DNA of 64,000 nucleotides from Sulfurovum sp. AR (GCF_000296775.1 NZ_AJLE01000011.1:1-64000); one strand, 5' to 3'; shown: positions 36,079 through 54,564, numbered from the stretch's first letter. The notes: generated by a model from the sequence alone, not told the origin. Program-made: numbers and translations.

Positions 36079-36091
36079 ACAATTTGACATA
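36079..36091 (+). promoter_or_regulatory. 13-bp motif shared with the CI-like repressor region
   Basis: ACAATTTGACATA, 60 nt before the CI-type domain gene, is identical to the copies at 59177-59189 and 59218-59230. It includes TTGACA, so part of it could be a -35 box. Confidence 0.5.
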
Positions 36092-36151
36092 CATTTAAAT
36101 TTTCTTCAAAAAATCTATTATGATACACTTACATGAACAGTAAGGATACCC

Positions 36152-36388
36152 ATGATAGATTTTCATGAAGTGATGCAAAGAGTCAAAGAGATCCTCTCTG
36201 CAGAGACCGAAAAAGAAAAAATACTTGACAGAGATATAGCAGACTCTCTGAAACTTGATCCCCAATACTTTGCGGTCATCAAAAGACGCAAAAAGATCCC
36301 CTATGAATCGCTGGCCCATTTTTGTAAGCATCATAAGATCAGTCTGAATTGGATACTTCTGGCACAAAAACCTCAGTATTTGACCTAA
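36152..36388 (+). CDS. Stand-alone phage CI-type DNA-binding domain
   Basis: The 78-residue protein matches the N-terminal helix-turn-helix half of the repressor at 58466-59119: both have 'R/KDxAxxLxxxxxxFAxxKxRxxIPYExxxxFCxxxxISxNWxxx'-style spacing. This is the CI-repressor HTH pattern, which normally precedes a peptidase S24 domain. Here no such domain follows and the gene stops cleanly. It may compete for the repressor's sites, or repress independently without SOS-type cleavage. Family assignment is good; role is inferred. Confidence 0.72.
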   Translation: MIDFHEVMQRVKEILSAETEKEKILDRDIADSLKLDPQYFAVIKRRKKIPYESLAHFCKHHKISLNWILLAQKPQYLT

Positions 36389-36442
36389 ATCGACTTTATA
36401 GCTATAATAAAACACGTTATACAATTTAATTAAAGGGACATC

Positions 36443-36784
36443 ATGAGTAAATTAGACGAAAAAGTTGAACACTATATTGCTGCTTCCAAAGAGTTAGATT
36501 TAGGTCTCTCAGAAGACCTCATTGCCAAAGTAACAGCTGGCCTGGGTCCATCTATCTATCAACAGGATGCTGAAACGGTATCATGTTCAGACAGTGCAGA
36601 ACTTGACACCGTAAAAAAGAATTTTCTAGGGAATAAACTCGGAGTTGATGCAGATGATGCTACGTTGGATGCTGCGATCAAAAAAGTATGTGAAACGATG
36701 GGAACATCCAACAGACATAAATACCGTGCACTCTTCTATGCACTTCTTGTCAAGGAATTTGGCAAAGAATCAGTGTATGGATAA
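36443..36784 (+). CDS. DUF2853 family protein
   Basis: The 113-residue acidic soluble protein ends in 'GTSNRHKYRALFYALLVKEFGKE', with 'NFLGNKLGV' in the middle, a pattern I associate with DUF2853. There is no signal peptide or membrane helix. AAAGGGA precedes the start. The function of the family is not known. It is followed 16 nt later by a convergent hypothetical gene. Confidence 0.72.
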   Translation: MSKLDEKVEHYIAASKELDLGLSEDLIAKVTAGLGPSIYQQDAETVSCSDSAELDTVKKNFLGNKLGVDADDATLDAAIKKVCETMGTSNRHKYRALFYALLVKEFGKESVYG

Positions 36785-36799
36785 GCACTAAAAGAAGAT

Positions 36800-37165
36800 T
36801 TATATCTTGATAAACAGGATATATCTCTTCTGCTCATCATTTTTACCAAATCCAACGATCTCCATATCTTTATACTGAGCATTGACATCCATTTTAAGCT
36901 CAAAAAGCATCGCTTCCATATCAAGTATCAAGATGGATGGGATAAGCTCTCCTATGGTCAATTTTTTATCACTGCCATCTATCTTGAATGTCAGTTGTCT
37001 TTTTTCTCTCTCCAGTTCCACACTGTTTAAAGGGGCTTCTCCCGCATAGATAAGCTGTTCACTATTCTGGGCATCTGCTTTAAGCAGGCCGGCCGTCACC
37101 TCATAGGTTTCATGATTACCTATCTGCTCTCTTACATCCTCTATAAGGTCTATAATTACTCTCAT
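36800..37165 (-). CDS. Hypothetical soluble protein
   Basis: The 121 residues are mixed alpha/beta, beginning 'MRVIIDLIEDVREQIGN' and ending in beta-rich 'KRYILFIKI'. There is no membrane segment, no Cys and no motif I recognise. It is convergent with the DUF2853 gene and separated from fusA by about 200 nt. Codon use looks like that of its neighbours, so I take it as real. Confidence 0.6.
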   Translation of the reverse strand: MRVIIDLIEDVREQIGNHETYEVTAGLLKADAQNSEQLIYAGEAPLNSVELEREKRQLTFKIDGSDKKLTIGELIPSILILDMEAMLFELKMDVNAQYKDMEIVGFGKNDEQKRYILFIKI

Positions 37166-37324
37166 ACTGTGTCCTTTAAATACTATACTATGCTAATTCA
37201 AAAATTAAAATAGAATAATACTCTTCCGTCATATTGGTAAAATAGTTAAGTTCATAGCTAATTTGCTGTAGATTTGGTTTGATGGTGTTTTCGTAATGAG
37301 AGAGCTTACAATTAGTAAGTGGCC

Positions 37325-37344
37325 GGATGGAGAAAACTCCATCC
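37325..37344 (-). terminator. Hairpin downstream of fusA
   Basis: A perfect 8-bp stem GGATGGAG / CTCCATCC around AAAA, with extra pairs outside, lies 30 nt past the fusA stop. It lacks a T-run on the minus strand, so Rho-independent termination is uncertain. It is the only strong hairpin closing the rpsL-rpsG-fusA run. Confidence 0.4.
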
Positions 37345-37373
37345 GACCGAATGTCTAGTAAAGAAACTCGAAA

Positions 37374-39464
37374 TTAGCTATTACGCTTTTCGATGATCTC
37401 TTTAGCTACGTTCGCTGGAACTTCTTCATAGTGATCAAATTCCATAGCGTACGTTGCACGACCTTGTGTCATTGAACGTAGGTCAGTTGAGTAACCGAAC
37501 ATTTCAGAAAGTGGTACGAATGCGTTAACGATCTTGTTACCAGCTCTGTCATCCATACCTGATACTTGTCCACGTCTTTTAGCAACGTCACCGATCACGT
37601 CACCCATATAATCTTCAGGTACCTCAACTTCAACTTTCATCAATGGCTCAAGGATCACTGGATTCGCAGTTTTACAACCCTCTCTGAATCCCATAGAACC
37701 TGCAAGTTTAAACGCCATTTCAGATGAGTCAACATCGTGGTAAGAACCATCATATACTGTTACTTTAACATCTTCAACAGGGTAACCTGCTTGGATACCT
37801 CTTTGCATTGCCTCTTGTACACCTTTATTGACCGGTTGGATAAATTCTTTTGGAATAACCCCACCTTTAACTTCATCAACAAACTCGTAACCAAAACCTG
37901 GTTCTTGTGGTTCGATTCTAAGGAATACGTGACCGAACTGTCCACGACCTCCAGACTGTTTAGCGTACTTGTATTCTTTTTCTACAGATTTTCTAATCGT
38001 CTCACGGTATGCAACCTGTGGTGCACCCACTTCCGCTTCAACTTTAAACTCTCTTTTCATTCTGTCTACAAGGATTTCAAGGTGAAGTTCACCCATTCCA
38101 GAGATGATCGTTTGACCAGACTCTTCATCTGTAGCAACACGGAAAGATGGATCTTCTGCAGCTAGTTTTGATAGAGCAATACCCATTTTTTCCTGGTCAG
38201 CTTTTGTTTTAGGTTCAACTGCAACAGAGATAACCGGCTCTGGGAAATCCATTCTTTCAAGTACGACTTTATCTTTCTCTGAACAGAGTGTATCTCCAGT
38301 AGTTGTATTCTTCAATCCAACAACCGCACCGATCTCACCCGCGTAGATCTCAGAGACTTCTTCACGTTTGATCGCATGCATTTTCATGATACGACCGATA
38401 CGCTCTTTTTTCTCTTTTGTAGAGTTAAGTACATAAGAACCTGACTCTAAAGAACCACGGTATACACGGATAAATGTCAAAGTTCCTACAAATGGATCTG
38501 TCATAATTTTAAATGCAAGTGATGCGAATTCACCGTTATCTGTTGAATCAACAGTCACTTCAGTATCTTCATCTTCCATCATAGTACCCTTAATTGCAGG
38601 CGCTTCTACTGGAGATGGAAGGTATGCAACAACAGCATCAAGTAGTGTCTGAACACCTTTGTTCTTAAATGCTGTACCTGGAAGCATAGGCACGACATGC
38701 ATACCGATCGTCGCAGCTTTAATACCAGCAACGATCTCCTCTTGAGTAAGCTCTTCACCCTCCATGTATTTTTCCATAAGCGCTTCATTACCGTCTACGG
38801 AAGAGATCTCTTCGATCATTTTTTCACGGTATTCTTCAGCTTGGTCTTGAAGCTCAGGACGGATATCTTGCTCATGGTATGCAGAACCCATTGCAGCATC
38901 AGCATCCCATACAACTTCTTTCATCTTTACAAGGTCAACAACACCTTCGAAGTTCTCTTCAGCACCGATAGGAAGTTGGATAACCAGTGGGTTACCTTTA
39001 AGTCTTTCACGGATCTGTCTCTCAACTTCTAAGAAATCTGCACCCGTTCTGTCCATTTTGTTAACAAATACAAGTGATGGTACACCATAACGGTTTCTTT
39101 GTCTCCAAACTGTTTCTGATTGTGGTTGAACCCCACCAACTGCACAGAATACTGAAACAGCACCATCAAGTACTCTCATTGAACGTTCAACTTCAATAGT
39201 AAAGTCAACGTGACCCGGAGTATCGATAATGTTGATCTGCTTACCTAACCACTCACAAGTTGTAGCAGCAGAAGTAATCGTAATACCTCTCTCCTGCTCT
39301 TGCTCCATCCAGTCCATCGTTGCAGCACCGTCATGTACCTCACCGATCTTGTGTTCAACACCAGTATAGAAAAGGATTCTTTCAGTTGTTGTCGTTTTCC
39401 CTGCATCAATGTGAGCAGCAATACCGATGTTTCTTACGTCTTCAAGTTTGTGCGTTCTTGCCAT
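37374..39464 (-). CDS. fusA: Elongation factor G
   Basis: EF-G drives ribosomal translocation with GTP. The 696 residues show the G-domain motifs 'AHIDAGKTT', the switch segment 'RGITI', 'DTPGHVDF' and '[10 protein letters not shown]', followed by domains II-V ending near '[20 protein letters not shown]'. Length and order are canonical. It is 11 nt downstream of rpsG in the str arrangement, with tuf located at the far end of the supercluster instead of after fusA. Confidence 0.98.
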   Translation of the reverse strand: MARTHKLEDVRNIGIAAHIDAGKTTTTERILFYTGVEHKIGEVHDGAATMDWMEQEQERGITITSAATTCEWLGKQINIIDTPGHVDFTIEVERSMRVLDGAVSVFCAVGGVQPQSETVWRQRNRYGVPSLVFVNKMDRTGADFLEVERQIRERLKGNPLVIQLPIGAEENFEGVVDLVKMKEVVWDADAAMGSAYHEQDIRPELQDQAEEYREKMIEEISSVDGNEALMEKYMEGEELTQEEIVAGIKAATIGMHVVPMLPGTAFKNKGVQTLLDAVVAYLPSPVEAPAIKGTMMEDEDTEVTVDSTDNGEFASLAFKIMTDPFVGTLTFIRVYRGSLESGSYVLNSTKEKKERIGRIMKMHAIKREEVSEIYAGEIGAVVGLKNTTTGDTLCSEKDKVVLERMDFPEPVISVAVEPKTKADQEKMGIALSKLAAEDPSFRVATDEESGQTIISGMGELHLEILVDRMKREFKVEAEVGAPQVAYRETIRKSVEKEYKYAKQSGGRGQFGHVFLRIEPQEPGFGYEFVDEVKGGVIPKEFIQPVNKGVQEAMQRGIQAGYPVEDVKVTVYDGSYHDVDSSEMAFKLAGSMGFREGCKTANPVILEPLMKVEVEVPEDYMGDVIGDVAKRRGQVSGMDDRAGNKIVNAFVPLSEMFGYSTDLRSMTQGRATYAMEFDHYEEVPANVAKEIIEKRNS

Positions 39465-39475
39465 AACTTAGTTCC

Positions 39476-39979
<504 letters not shown>

Positions 39980-40021
39980 TCAAGTCTTGCCCCCTAAGGA
40001 TAAATGACAACACCTGTTTCA

Positions 40022-40037
40022 AGTCTATCTTTAGACT
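40022..40037 (-). promoter_or_regulatory. Hairpin between rpsL and rpsG
   Basis: AGTCTA / TAGACT with a 4-nt loop in the intercistronic gap. In E. coli this gap carries the S7 translational feedback site; this may be its counterpart, but the structure is small. Confidence 0.3.
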
Positions 40038-40073
40038 AAACTCTTACTTTATACGCGTTTAAATACTCTAAGA

Positions 40074-40445
40074 TTACTTAGGTCTTTTAGTACCGTATTT
40101 AGATCTTGCAACTGTTCTTCCAGTTACACCTGAAGCATCGAGTGCACCACGTACAATGTGATACTTAACACCAGGTAAATCTTTAATTCTTCCGCCTCTT
40201 ACAAGTACGATAGAGTGCTCTTGAAGGTTGTGACCCTCACCACCAATGTATGAGATTACTTCAAAACCACTTGTCAATCTTACTTTAGCAACTTTTCTAA
40301 GCGCCGAGTTAGGTTTCTTTGGTGTTGTAGTATATACTCTTGTACATACGCCTCTTCTCTGAGGACATTTTACGAGTGCAGGTGATTTTGATTTTTTCAC
40401 TTGCTTTTTACGTTCTTTACGAATCAATTGATTAATTGTAGGCAA
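40074..40445 (-). CDS. rpsL: 30S ribosomal protein S12
   Basis: S12 lies at the decoding centre. The 123 residues contain '[18 protein letters not shown]', with the Lys residues that mutate to streptomycin resistance in the unmutated state, and '[20 protein letters not shown]'. It is the first gene of the rpsL-rpsG-fusA group, about 220 nt after rpoC. Confidence 0.98.
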   Translation of the reverse strand: MPTINQLIRKERKKQVKKSKSPALVKCPQRRGVCTRVYTTTPKKPNSALRKVAKVRLTSGFEVISYIGGEGHNLQEHSIVLVRGGRIKDLPGVKYHIVRGALDASGVTGRTVARSKYGTKRPK

Positions 40446-40634
40446 ATCGTTTCCTTTCTAGTTAGTTTGAATTGAGATCTTATCTCTTGAATCTGGGTTC
40501 TTACACCACATAAAAACATTCACTGTGAACGTTTATATCTAGCCTAGTTCCTAGAGAAAATTGGATGCAAATTATATCGAAAAATTCTTTAGAATTTCTT
40601 ATACTTAAAATAAGGGAGAAGAAAGAGGGTTAAA

Positions 40635-40658
40635 CTGTTTCTTTAAGACAAGAAACAG
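40635..40658 (-). terminator. Terminator-like hairpin after rpoC
   Basis: CTGTTTCT / AGAAACAG with an 8-nt loop starts 11 nt beyond the rpoC stop. On the minus strand it is followed by TTTAACCCTC. It likely ends or thins transcription from the rplK-rpoC run before rpsL. Confidence 0.6.
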
Positions 40659-40659
40659 C

Positions 40660-49351
<8,692 letters not shown>

Positions 49352-49489
49352 TTATCCTTATTTCGGTTTAGTTTGGTTTATGTAGTGTGTTTAATGTGTA
49401 TATATTGGGTATACAAAAAAACTATTGCCGTGAGGGTATGAAAATGTCTCCGAATAGTTTATCGCTATATCCAATGAGGTTTGTGACTT

Positions 49490-49514
49490 GAGCTTAGGCA
49501 ATTTGCCTAAGCTC
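49490..49514 (-). terminator. Attenuator-like hairpin between rplL and rpoB
   Basis: A perfect 10-bp stem GAGCTTAGGC / GCCTAAGCTC with a 5-nt loop begins 16 nt after the rplL stop. There is no T-run. In E. coli a partial terminator in this same gap lowers rpoBC relative to the ribosomal proteins; this could play that part or be an RNase III site. Confidence 0.55.
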
Positions 49515-49530
49515 TTCTAAATAATAAAAA

Positions 49531-49902
49531 TTATTTAAGCTCGCATTTAGCGCCAGCTTCTTCAAGTTGTTTCTTGAAGTCTTCTGCTTCTTCTTTAGAA
49601 ACACCTTCTTTAAGTACAGATGGAGTCTCTTCAACAGCAGCTTTCGCTTCTTTAAGACCAAGACCAGTGATTGCTCTTACTGCTTTAATAGCGTTGATTT
49701 TTTTATCACCTGCATCAACAAGTACAACGTTAAACTCTGTTTGTTCTTCAGCAGCTTCAGCAGCTACTGCTCCACCACCAGCTACTACTGTAGCTTGTGC
49801 AGATACACCAAATTTTTCTTCAAATTCTTTTACAAGCTCAGAAAGCTCAAGTACTGACATGTTTGAGATAAACTCAAGAACATCTTCTTTAGTTGTTGCC
49901 AT
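49531..49902 (-). CDS. rplL: 50S ribosomal protein L7/L12
   Basis: The 123-residue acidic stalk protein is present in several copies per ribosome. An N-terminal dimerisation helix is followed by an Ala-rich hinge ('[13 protein letters not shown]') and the C-terminal domain with '[20 protein letters not shown]', which recruits translation factors. It is preceded by a hairpin with a T-rich tail and by a possible promoter of its own. Confidence 0.98.
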   Translation of the reverse strand: MATTKEDVLEFISNMSVLELSELVKEFEEKFGVSAQATVVAGGGAVAAEAAEEQTEFNVVLVDAGDKKINAIKAVRAITGLGLKEAKAAVEETPSVLKEGVSKEEAEDFKKQLEEAGAKCELK

Positions 49903-49960
49903 AATTAATTCCTTAAATTATAATTATATGAAATGAAACATTTTACAGTTTCAAATTAAA

Positions 49961-49976
49961 AGAGCCTCGTGGCTCT
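49961..49976 (-). terminator. Terminator-like hairpin between rplJ and rplL
   Basis: AGAGCC / GGCTCT with a 4-nt loop lies 8 nt after the rplJ stop and is followed on the minus strand by TTTTAATTT. A TATAAT sits about 20 nt before the rplL start. The pair suggests separate control of rplL. Confidence 0.5.
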
Positions 49977-49983
49977 CACCACT

Positions 49984-50469
49984 CTACGCCTCTTCTTCTT
50001 TTTTTACTGCTAATGCATTCAAACCAATTGTAAAGTTTTGTACCGGTGCATTCCAAACATTAAGAAGCATACCGATAAGCTCGTCTCTAGTAGGAAGTTT
50101 AGCCATTGCATTAATGGTTTCCAAGCTAGCAACTTCACCCTGGATCAAACCAGTTTTGATTGAAAAAGTATTTTTAAAATCAGTAGCTGCTTTGTCAGCG
50201 ATTTTACAAGGTGTAACTTGTGCATCACCCCAGATTACAAGGTTTGTTTCTGTAAACTCAACATCTTCACACCCAGCATTTTTTAATGCGATACGTGCTA
50301 GTTTGTTTTTTACAACTTGGACTTTGATCTCTTCATCTTTTGCAAGATTTCTTACAACTTCAAGATTCTCAACAGTCATACCTTTGTAATCACAAACGAT
50401 AATGGCACCAGCGTCTTTAAACTCTGCTGTCATTTCTGCAACTAGTTCTTCTTTTCTAGTTCTAGTCAT
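49984..50469 (-). CDS. rplJ: 50S ribosomal protein L10
   Basis: L10 anchors the L7/L12 stalk. The 161 residues start 'MTRTRKEELVAEMTAEFKD', contain 'VVKNKLARIAL' and 'PTRDELIGMLLNVWNAPV', and end in the acidic helix that binds L7/L12. A long structured leader lies upstream, as expected for L10-L12 autoregulation. Confidence 0.97.
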   Translation of the reverse strand: MTRTRKEELVAEMTAEFKDAGAIIVCDYKGMTVENLEVVRNLAKDEEIKVQVVKNKLARIALKNAGCEDVEFTETNLVIWGDAQVTPCKIADKAATDFKNTFSIKTGLIQGEVASLETINAMAKLPTRDELIGMLLNVWNAPVQNFTIGLNALAVKKEEEA

Positions 50470-50633
50470 ATAATTCTCCTTCCGACCTCTAAAAGGGTTC
50501 CCCTAAAGGACCATATATTCTTTCGAATATATTAATTAAGCTTTCGCCCCTCTTATCTTTGACCTAAGATTAATGAGTAGTAAAAATTACCCTCAAACAA
50601 AAACTACACCCGTAATTTTTATTTGAAGATAAT
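50470..50633 (-). promoter_or_regulatory. rplJ (L10) leader region
   Basis: The untranslated stretch between rplA and rplJ holds an ATATATTC / GAATATAT hairpin with a 4-nt loop (50513-50532). It also holds the pairing segments 'GTCCTTTAGGGGAACCC' and 'TTTTAGAGGTCGG' just before the ribosome site. The location and content fit the L10 leader at which the L10-L12 complex represses its own translation. A covariance-model match was not possible here. Confidence 0.55.
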
Positions 50634-50659
50634 ATAAAGAAGGCACACGCCTTCTTTAT
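50634..50659 (-). terminator. Intrinsic terminator after rplA
   Basis: An 11-bp stem including AAAGAAGGC / GCCTTCTTT with a 4-nt loop starts 8 nt past the rplA stop. The minus-strand 3' arm continues into TTTATATTAT. It separates the rplK-rplA part from the rplJ leader. Confidence 0.72.
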
Positions 50660-50666
50660 GCATGGA

Positions 50667-51371
50667 TTATTTCATCTCCATTAATTCTGCAGTATCTAAA
50701 GTGATAGATGGGCTCATTGTAAGTGAAATCGCACCATTCGTGATATATCTACCTTTTGCAGATGCTGGTTTTGCTTTATTGATCGTTTCAAGAAGTGTTA
50801 CAAAGTTTTCTTTGATCTTCTCTTCTGAAAAAGAAACTTTACCAATACCAGCGTGGATGTTACCTTTTTTGTCTACTCTAAAGTTAACCTGTCCACCTTT
50901 TGCATTCTCAACTGCTTTAGCCACATCCATCGTTACTGTACCAGTCTTAGGGTTTGGCATAAGTCCTTTTGGCCCAAGGATTCTTGCTACTTTACCAAGA
51001 ACACCCATCATGTCTGGTGTTGAGATAACGATATCAAAATCAATGTTACCCGCTTGAATTGATTCGATAAGATCTGTAGAACCTACCAAATCTGCACCTG
51101 CTGCTTTTGCTTCATCAGCTTTAGCGTCTTTTGCAAATACTGCTACTCTTACTGTTTTACCAGTTCCATTAGGAAGAACAACTGATCCTCTAACCATTTG
51201 ATCCGCATGTCTTGGGTCAACGTTCAAGTTAAGTGCAACTTCAACTGTTTCATCAAATTTAGCCGATTTAAGGTTTTTAAGTGTAGCCATTGCTTCATCA
51301 ACACTATATGTTTTAGTCACATCTACTAGTTTAAGTAGCGCTTCTCTTCTTTTACTTGGTTTTTTTGCCAT
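50667..51371 (-). CDS. rplA: 50S ribosomal protein L1
   Basis: The 234-residue L1 starts at '[14 protein letters not shown]' (ATG at 51371, preceded by GCGGAG). A 9-codon in-frame extension is not conserved-looking. '[14 protein letters not shown]' and '[15 protein letters not shown]' are the family signatures. L1 forms the mobile stalk near the E site and represses the rplK-rplA mRNA in many bacteria. Confidence 0.97.
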   Translation of the reverse strand: MAKKPSKRREALLKLVDVTKTYSVDEAMATLKNLKSAKFDETVEVALNLNVDPRHADQMVRGSVVLPNGTGKTVRVAVFAKDAKADEAKAAGADLVGSTDLIESIQAGNIDFDIVISTPDMMGVLGKVARILGPKGLMPNPKTGTVTMDVAKAVENAKGGQVNFRVDKKGNIHAGIGKVSFSEEKIKENFVTLLETINKAKPASAKGRYITNGAISLTMSPSITLDTAELMEMK

Positions 51372-51435
51372 TTTATTCTCCGCTTTATATGCTCCCACAT
51401 TTCAAATCATGTGGTTATGATTGTCTTTAAAAAGA

Positions 51436-51861
51436 CTAGTCTACGATCTCAACACCCATACTTTTACAAGAACCAGCAATAATGTTCGCTGCCATTTCTC
51501 TGTCGTTTGTGTTAAGGTCAGCAATTTTTTGATCAATAATTTCGTCTAATTTTGCTTTAGTGATAGTTCCAACTTTGTTAAGAAGTGGATTATCCGTACC
51601 TTTTTTAATATTTGCTGCTTTTTTGATAAGGTCACTTGCAGGCGGTTGTTTTGTTTCAAATGTAAAACTTCTGTCTGCATATACTGTAACGATCACAGGG
51701 ATCTTGAACCCCATTTTATCTTTTGTTTTTTCATTAAAAGCTTTACAAAACTCCATAATGTTTACACCACGTTGTCCAAGTGCAGGACCTACCGGTGGTG
51801 ATGGATTTGCTGATCCAGCTGGGATCATCATTTTGAACTTTTCAGTTATCTTTTTTGCCAT
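51436..51861 (-). CDS. rplK: 50S ribosomal protein L11
   Basis: The 141-residue L11 has '[28 protein letters not shown]'-type text split by Pro-rich turns at the N-terminus and '[11 protein letters not shown]' in the rRNA-binding half. It supports factor-dependent GTP hydrolysis and RelA sensing. It lies 34 nt downstream of nusG and 64 nt upstream of rplA. Confidence 0.98.
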   Translation of the reverse strand: MAKKITEKFKMMIPAGSANPSPPVGPALGQRGVNIMEFCKAFNEKTKDKMGFKIPVIVTVYADRSFTFETKQPPASDLIKKAANIKKGTDNPLLNKVGTITKAKLDEIIDQKIADLNTNDREMAANIIAGSCKSMGVEIVD

Positions 51862-51895
51862 CTGTTCTTCCTTTGTTTGAATTGACCTTTAGGTC

Positions 51896-52426
51896 TTATA
51901 GTATTTTTTCTACTTGTGTGTAGAGTATTTCAACCGGTGTATTTCTACCAAAGATTGAAACATTCAACTTTAACTTACCATGGTCAAGATCATACTCTTC
52001 TACCATACCTGTAAAGTTTGCGAACGGACCGTCAATAATACGTACCATTTCGCCTGTTTCAAAATCAACTTTAGGTCTTGGTGCAGCTTTTTGCTCCATT
52101 TTGTCTAAAATCACTTTGATATCTGCCTCTGAAAGTGCAGTAGGTGTCTTTTGTTCACCGATAAATCTAGATACTCTTGGCAAAGATTGTATCTTATGCC
52201 AGAGGTCAGTATCCAGGTCTATATGTGCGAAAGCATACCCAGAATACAATGTTCTTTCAGTAATCTTTTTTACGCCGTTTTTAACTTCGATCACTTCTTC
52301 TGTAGGAACGACTACACGTTCAAGCTTCTCTTCAATCCCATGATCTTTGACAAGTTGTTCGATCGCTCTTTTTACAGCTTGCTCAGAACCTGAATATGTT
52401 TGAATTGCATACCATTGATAAGCCAT
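51896..52426 (-). CDS. nusG: Transcription termination/antitermination factor NusG
   Basis: The 176-residue NusG has an N-terminal NGN domain starting 'QWYAIQTYSGSEQAVKRAIE' and a C-terminal KOW domain with 'MVRIIDGPFANFTGMVEE'. It binds RNA polymerase and links it to Rho or the ribosome. It is 8 nt downstream of secE. Confidence 0.98.
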   Translation of the reverse strand: MAYQWYAIQTYSGSEQAVKRAIEQLVKDHGIEEKLERVVVPTEEVIEVKNGVKKITERTLYSGYAFAHIDLDTDLWHKIQSLPRVSRFIGEQKTPTALSEADIKVILDKMEQKAAPRPKVDFETGEMVRIIDGPFANFTGMVEEYDLDHGKLKLNVSIFGRNTPVEILYTQVEKIL

Positions 52427-52434
52427 TGTCTATC

Positions 52435-52614
52435 CTATAAAACTGATGATACGATTGATGACATGAGAAAGTCGACCAATGCTAAAAATATTGATATTAC
52501 AGTTACTACGAGAACAACTGCTAAAAATGCTTGTCTTACTTGTACTTTTGTTGGAAATATAACTTTATGAATCTCCGCTTTCGCGTGTGCTATAAATGTT
52601 GAAAGTTTTCCCAT
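52435..52614 (-). CDS. secE: Preprotein translocase subunit SecE
   Basis: The 59-residue single-helix form begins at the ATG at 52614. The longer frame would run into the tRNA-Trp gene and is excluded. 'HKVIFPTKVQVRQAFLAVV' is the conserved amphipathic stretch before the membrane helix. SecE holds SecY in the translocon. Confidence 0.95.
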   Translation of the reverse strand: MGKLSTFIAHAKAEIHKVIFPTKVQVRQAFLAVVLVVTVISIFLALVDFLMSSIVSSVL

Positions 52615-52632
52615 ATATATTACCTTTACTTG

Positions 52633-52708
52633 TGGCAGGCCAAGAGGGACTCGAACCCCCGGCACCTGGTTTTGGAGACCAGTGCTCTACCAACTGAGCT
52701 ATTGGCCT
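52633..52708 (-). tRNA. trnW: tRNA-Trp (CCA anticodon)
   Basis: Cloverleaf of 76 nt including an encoded CCA tail. The acceptor is AGGCCAA / TTGGCCT, the anticodon loop reads CTCCAAA and the T arm has GGTTCGAGTC. It lies between rpmG and secE. Confidence 0.97.
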
Positions 52709-52759
52709 AGAAATGATACTATGGGACAAAGCCCGATAGTATTAAACAAAAGTCTCCGA

Positions 52760-52912
52760 TTACAGCTTCATCTCTTTGTGTACTGTATGGCATTTACACC
52801 ATTTACAATACTTTTTAAGAGCAAGTTTCTCTGTTGTCGTTTTCTTGTTTTTATTGGTGTGATAGTTACGTCTTGTACATTTCTCACAACCTAAGTGAAC
52901 TGTTTCTCTCAT
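52760..52912 (-). CDS. rpmG: 50S ribosomal protein L33
   Basis: The 50-residue protein begins '[17 protein letters not shown]' and ends '[11 protein letters not shown]'. Cys9 and Cys12 with the pair in 'CKWC' form the zinc ribbon, so this is the zinc-containing (C+) form. It sits between tuf and tRNA-Trp, its usual place in this gene order. The ribosome site before the ATG is AGGAGATAAC. Confidence 0.95.
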   Translation of the reverse strand: MRETVHLGCEKCTRRNYHTNKNKKTTTEKLALKKYCKWCKCHTVHKEMKL

Positions 52913-52963
52913 TGTTATCTCCTATGATAAGTGCGCAAGAGGCAAGCCTCCTGCATGGTGTTA

Positions 52964-54172
52964 TTAAGCAATAATCTTAGAAACAACACCGGCACCAACT
53001 GTTCTACCACCTTCACGGATAGCGAACTTAGTACCTTCATCAAGTGCAACAGGAGCGATAAGCTCAACATTGATTTTAACGTTGTCTCCTGGCATAACCA
53101 TTTCAGTACCTTCTTGAAGTTGAACTGAACCTGTTACGTCTGTTGTACGAACGTAGAACTGTGGTCTATAGTTGTTAAAGAATGGAGTATGTCTACCACC
53201 TTCTTCTTTAGTAAGAACATAGATCTCAGCTTCAAATTGAGTGTGTGGAGTGATTGATCCTGGCTTACAAAGAACCATACCTCTTTGTACAGCCTCTTTA
53301 TCGATACCACGGATAAGAACACCACAGTTGTCACCAGCTTCACCACAATCCATCTCTTTACGGAACATTTCAACACCAGTTACAGTTGTTTTTTGAGTAT
53401 CTTTAAGACCAACGATCTCAACTTCGTTACCAACACATACAGTACCTCTATCAACTTTACCAGTTACAACTGTACCACGACCTTGGATAGTAAAGATATC
53501 TTCGATAGCCATTAGGAAATCTTTATCAGTTTCTCTTACTGGCTCAGGAATATACTCATCTACAGCGTCCATAAGTGCATAGATCTTTTCAGACCACTCA
53601 CCAGCAGTACCAGCTTTAGCTTCTTCAAGTGCTTTAAATGCAGAACCAGATACGATTGGAGTATCGTCACCTGGGAAGTCATACTCAGAAAGAAGTTCAC
53701 GTACTTCCATCTCTACAAGCTCTAACATCTCTTCTTTATCTTCTTCATCAAGTTGATCTTCTTTGTTCAAGAATACAACGATGTAAGGTACACCTACTTG
53801 CTTAGAAAGAAGGATGTGCTCTCTAGTTTGTGCCATTGGACCATCAGTCGCAGCGATAACAAGGATCGCACCGTCCATTTGAGCAGCACCAGTAATCATG
53901 TTTTTAACGTAGTCCGCGTGACCTGGACAGTCAACGTGAGCATAGTGTCTAGTTTCTGTTTCATACTCTACGTGAGAAGTAGCAATTGTAATTCCTCTTT
54001 CTCTCTCTTCAGGTGCGTTATCGATTTGATCATAATCCATTGCTGCAGCACCAGTTTTAAGACCTAAACACATTGTGATTGCAGCTGTCAATGTAGTTTT
54101 ACCGTGGTCAACGTGACCGATAGTACCGATGTTAACATGCGGTTTCGTTCGTTCGAATTTTTCTTTAGCCAT
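52964..54172 (-). CDS. tuf: Elongation factor Tu
   Basis: The 402-residue EF-Tu has 'GHVDHGKTT' (19-27), 'DCPGHADYV' (81-89) and the guanine-specificity motif 'NKED' (136-139), where most bacteria have Asn-Lys-Cys-Asp. Domains 2 and 3 follow, ending '[17 protein letters not shown]'. Several extra Cys occur in domain 2. It delivers aminoacyl-tRNA to the ribosome. It follows a four-tRNA cluster, as in the E. coli tufB locus. Confidence 0.98.
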   Translation of the reverse strand: MAKEKFERTKPHVNIGTIGHVDHGKTTLTAAITMCLGLKTGAAAMDYDQIDNAPEERERGITIATSHVEYETETRHYAHVDCPGHADYVKNMITGAAQMDGAILVIAATDGPMAQTREHILLSKQVGVPYIVVFLNKEDQLDEEDKEEMLELVEMEVRELLSEYDFPGDDTPIVSGSAFKALEEAKAGTAGEWSEKIYALMDAVDEYIPEPVRETDKDFLMAIEDIFTIQGRGTVVTGKVDRGTVCVGNEVEIVGLKDTQKTTVTGVEMFRKEMDCGEAGDNCGVLIRGIDKEAVQRGMVLCKPGSITPHTQFEAEIYVLTKEEGGRHTPFFNNYRPQFYVRTTDVTGSVQLQEGTEMVMPGDNVKINVELIAPVALDEGTKFAIREGGRTVGAGVVSKIIA

Positions 54173-54240
54173 GCTATTCTCCTAGCGTAATATGATTTAA
54201 AGGCAGTATTATACCTAAATTTTCTTAGACCCCATACCTA

Positions 54241-54282
54241 TATGGACAGAACTATTACAAAGCTGTAATACTTTTGTCCATA
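54241..54282 (-). other. Two-tier hairpin between tRNA-Thr and tuf
   Basis: Outer stem TATGGACA / TGTCCATA and inner stem TATTACA / TGTAATA are both perfect and nested. The structure fills the gap between the tRNA cluster and the tuf ribosome site. It has no T-run, so RNA processing or pausing is more likely than termination. Confidence 0.6.
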
Positions 54283-54295
54283 CCATCATGGAGGG

Positions 54296-54370
<75 letters not shown>

Positions 54371-54488
54371 AACTCTATTGTATATAATTAAATGCGTGCG
54401 TCAAAGTCATAAATGAATAAAAAAGGAAAGCTTTTATATGTGAAGTTATTAGTCTGTTAAATACATAATTCACACAGCTCCCAGTTTA

Positions 54489-54564
54489 TGGAGCGGGCGA
54501 AGGGATTCGAACCCTCGACAGCCTGCTTGGAAGGCAGGAACTCTAGCCACTGAGCTACGCCCGC
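54489..54564 (-). tRNA. trnG: tRNA-Gly (TCC anticodon)
   Basis: Cloverleaf of 76 nt with encoded CCA. The acceptor is GCGGGCG / CGCCCGC, the anticodon loop CTTCCAA and the T arm GGTTCGAATC. Confidence 0.96.

Noticed and set aside
36152-36388. Frameshifted remnant of a full S24 repressor
   Set aside because: No S24 motifs are found in any frame between 36388 and the next gene at 36443; the ORF ends cleanly.
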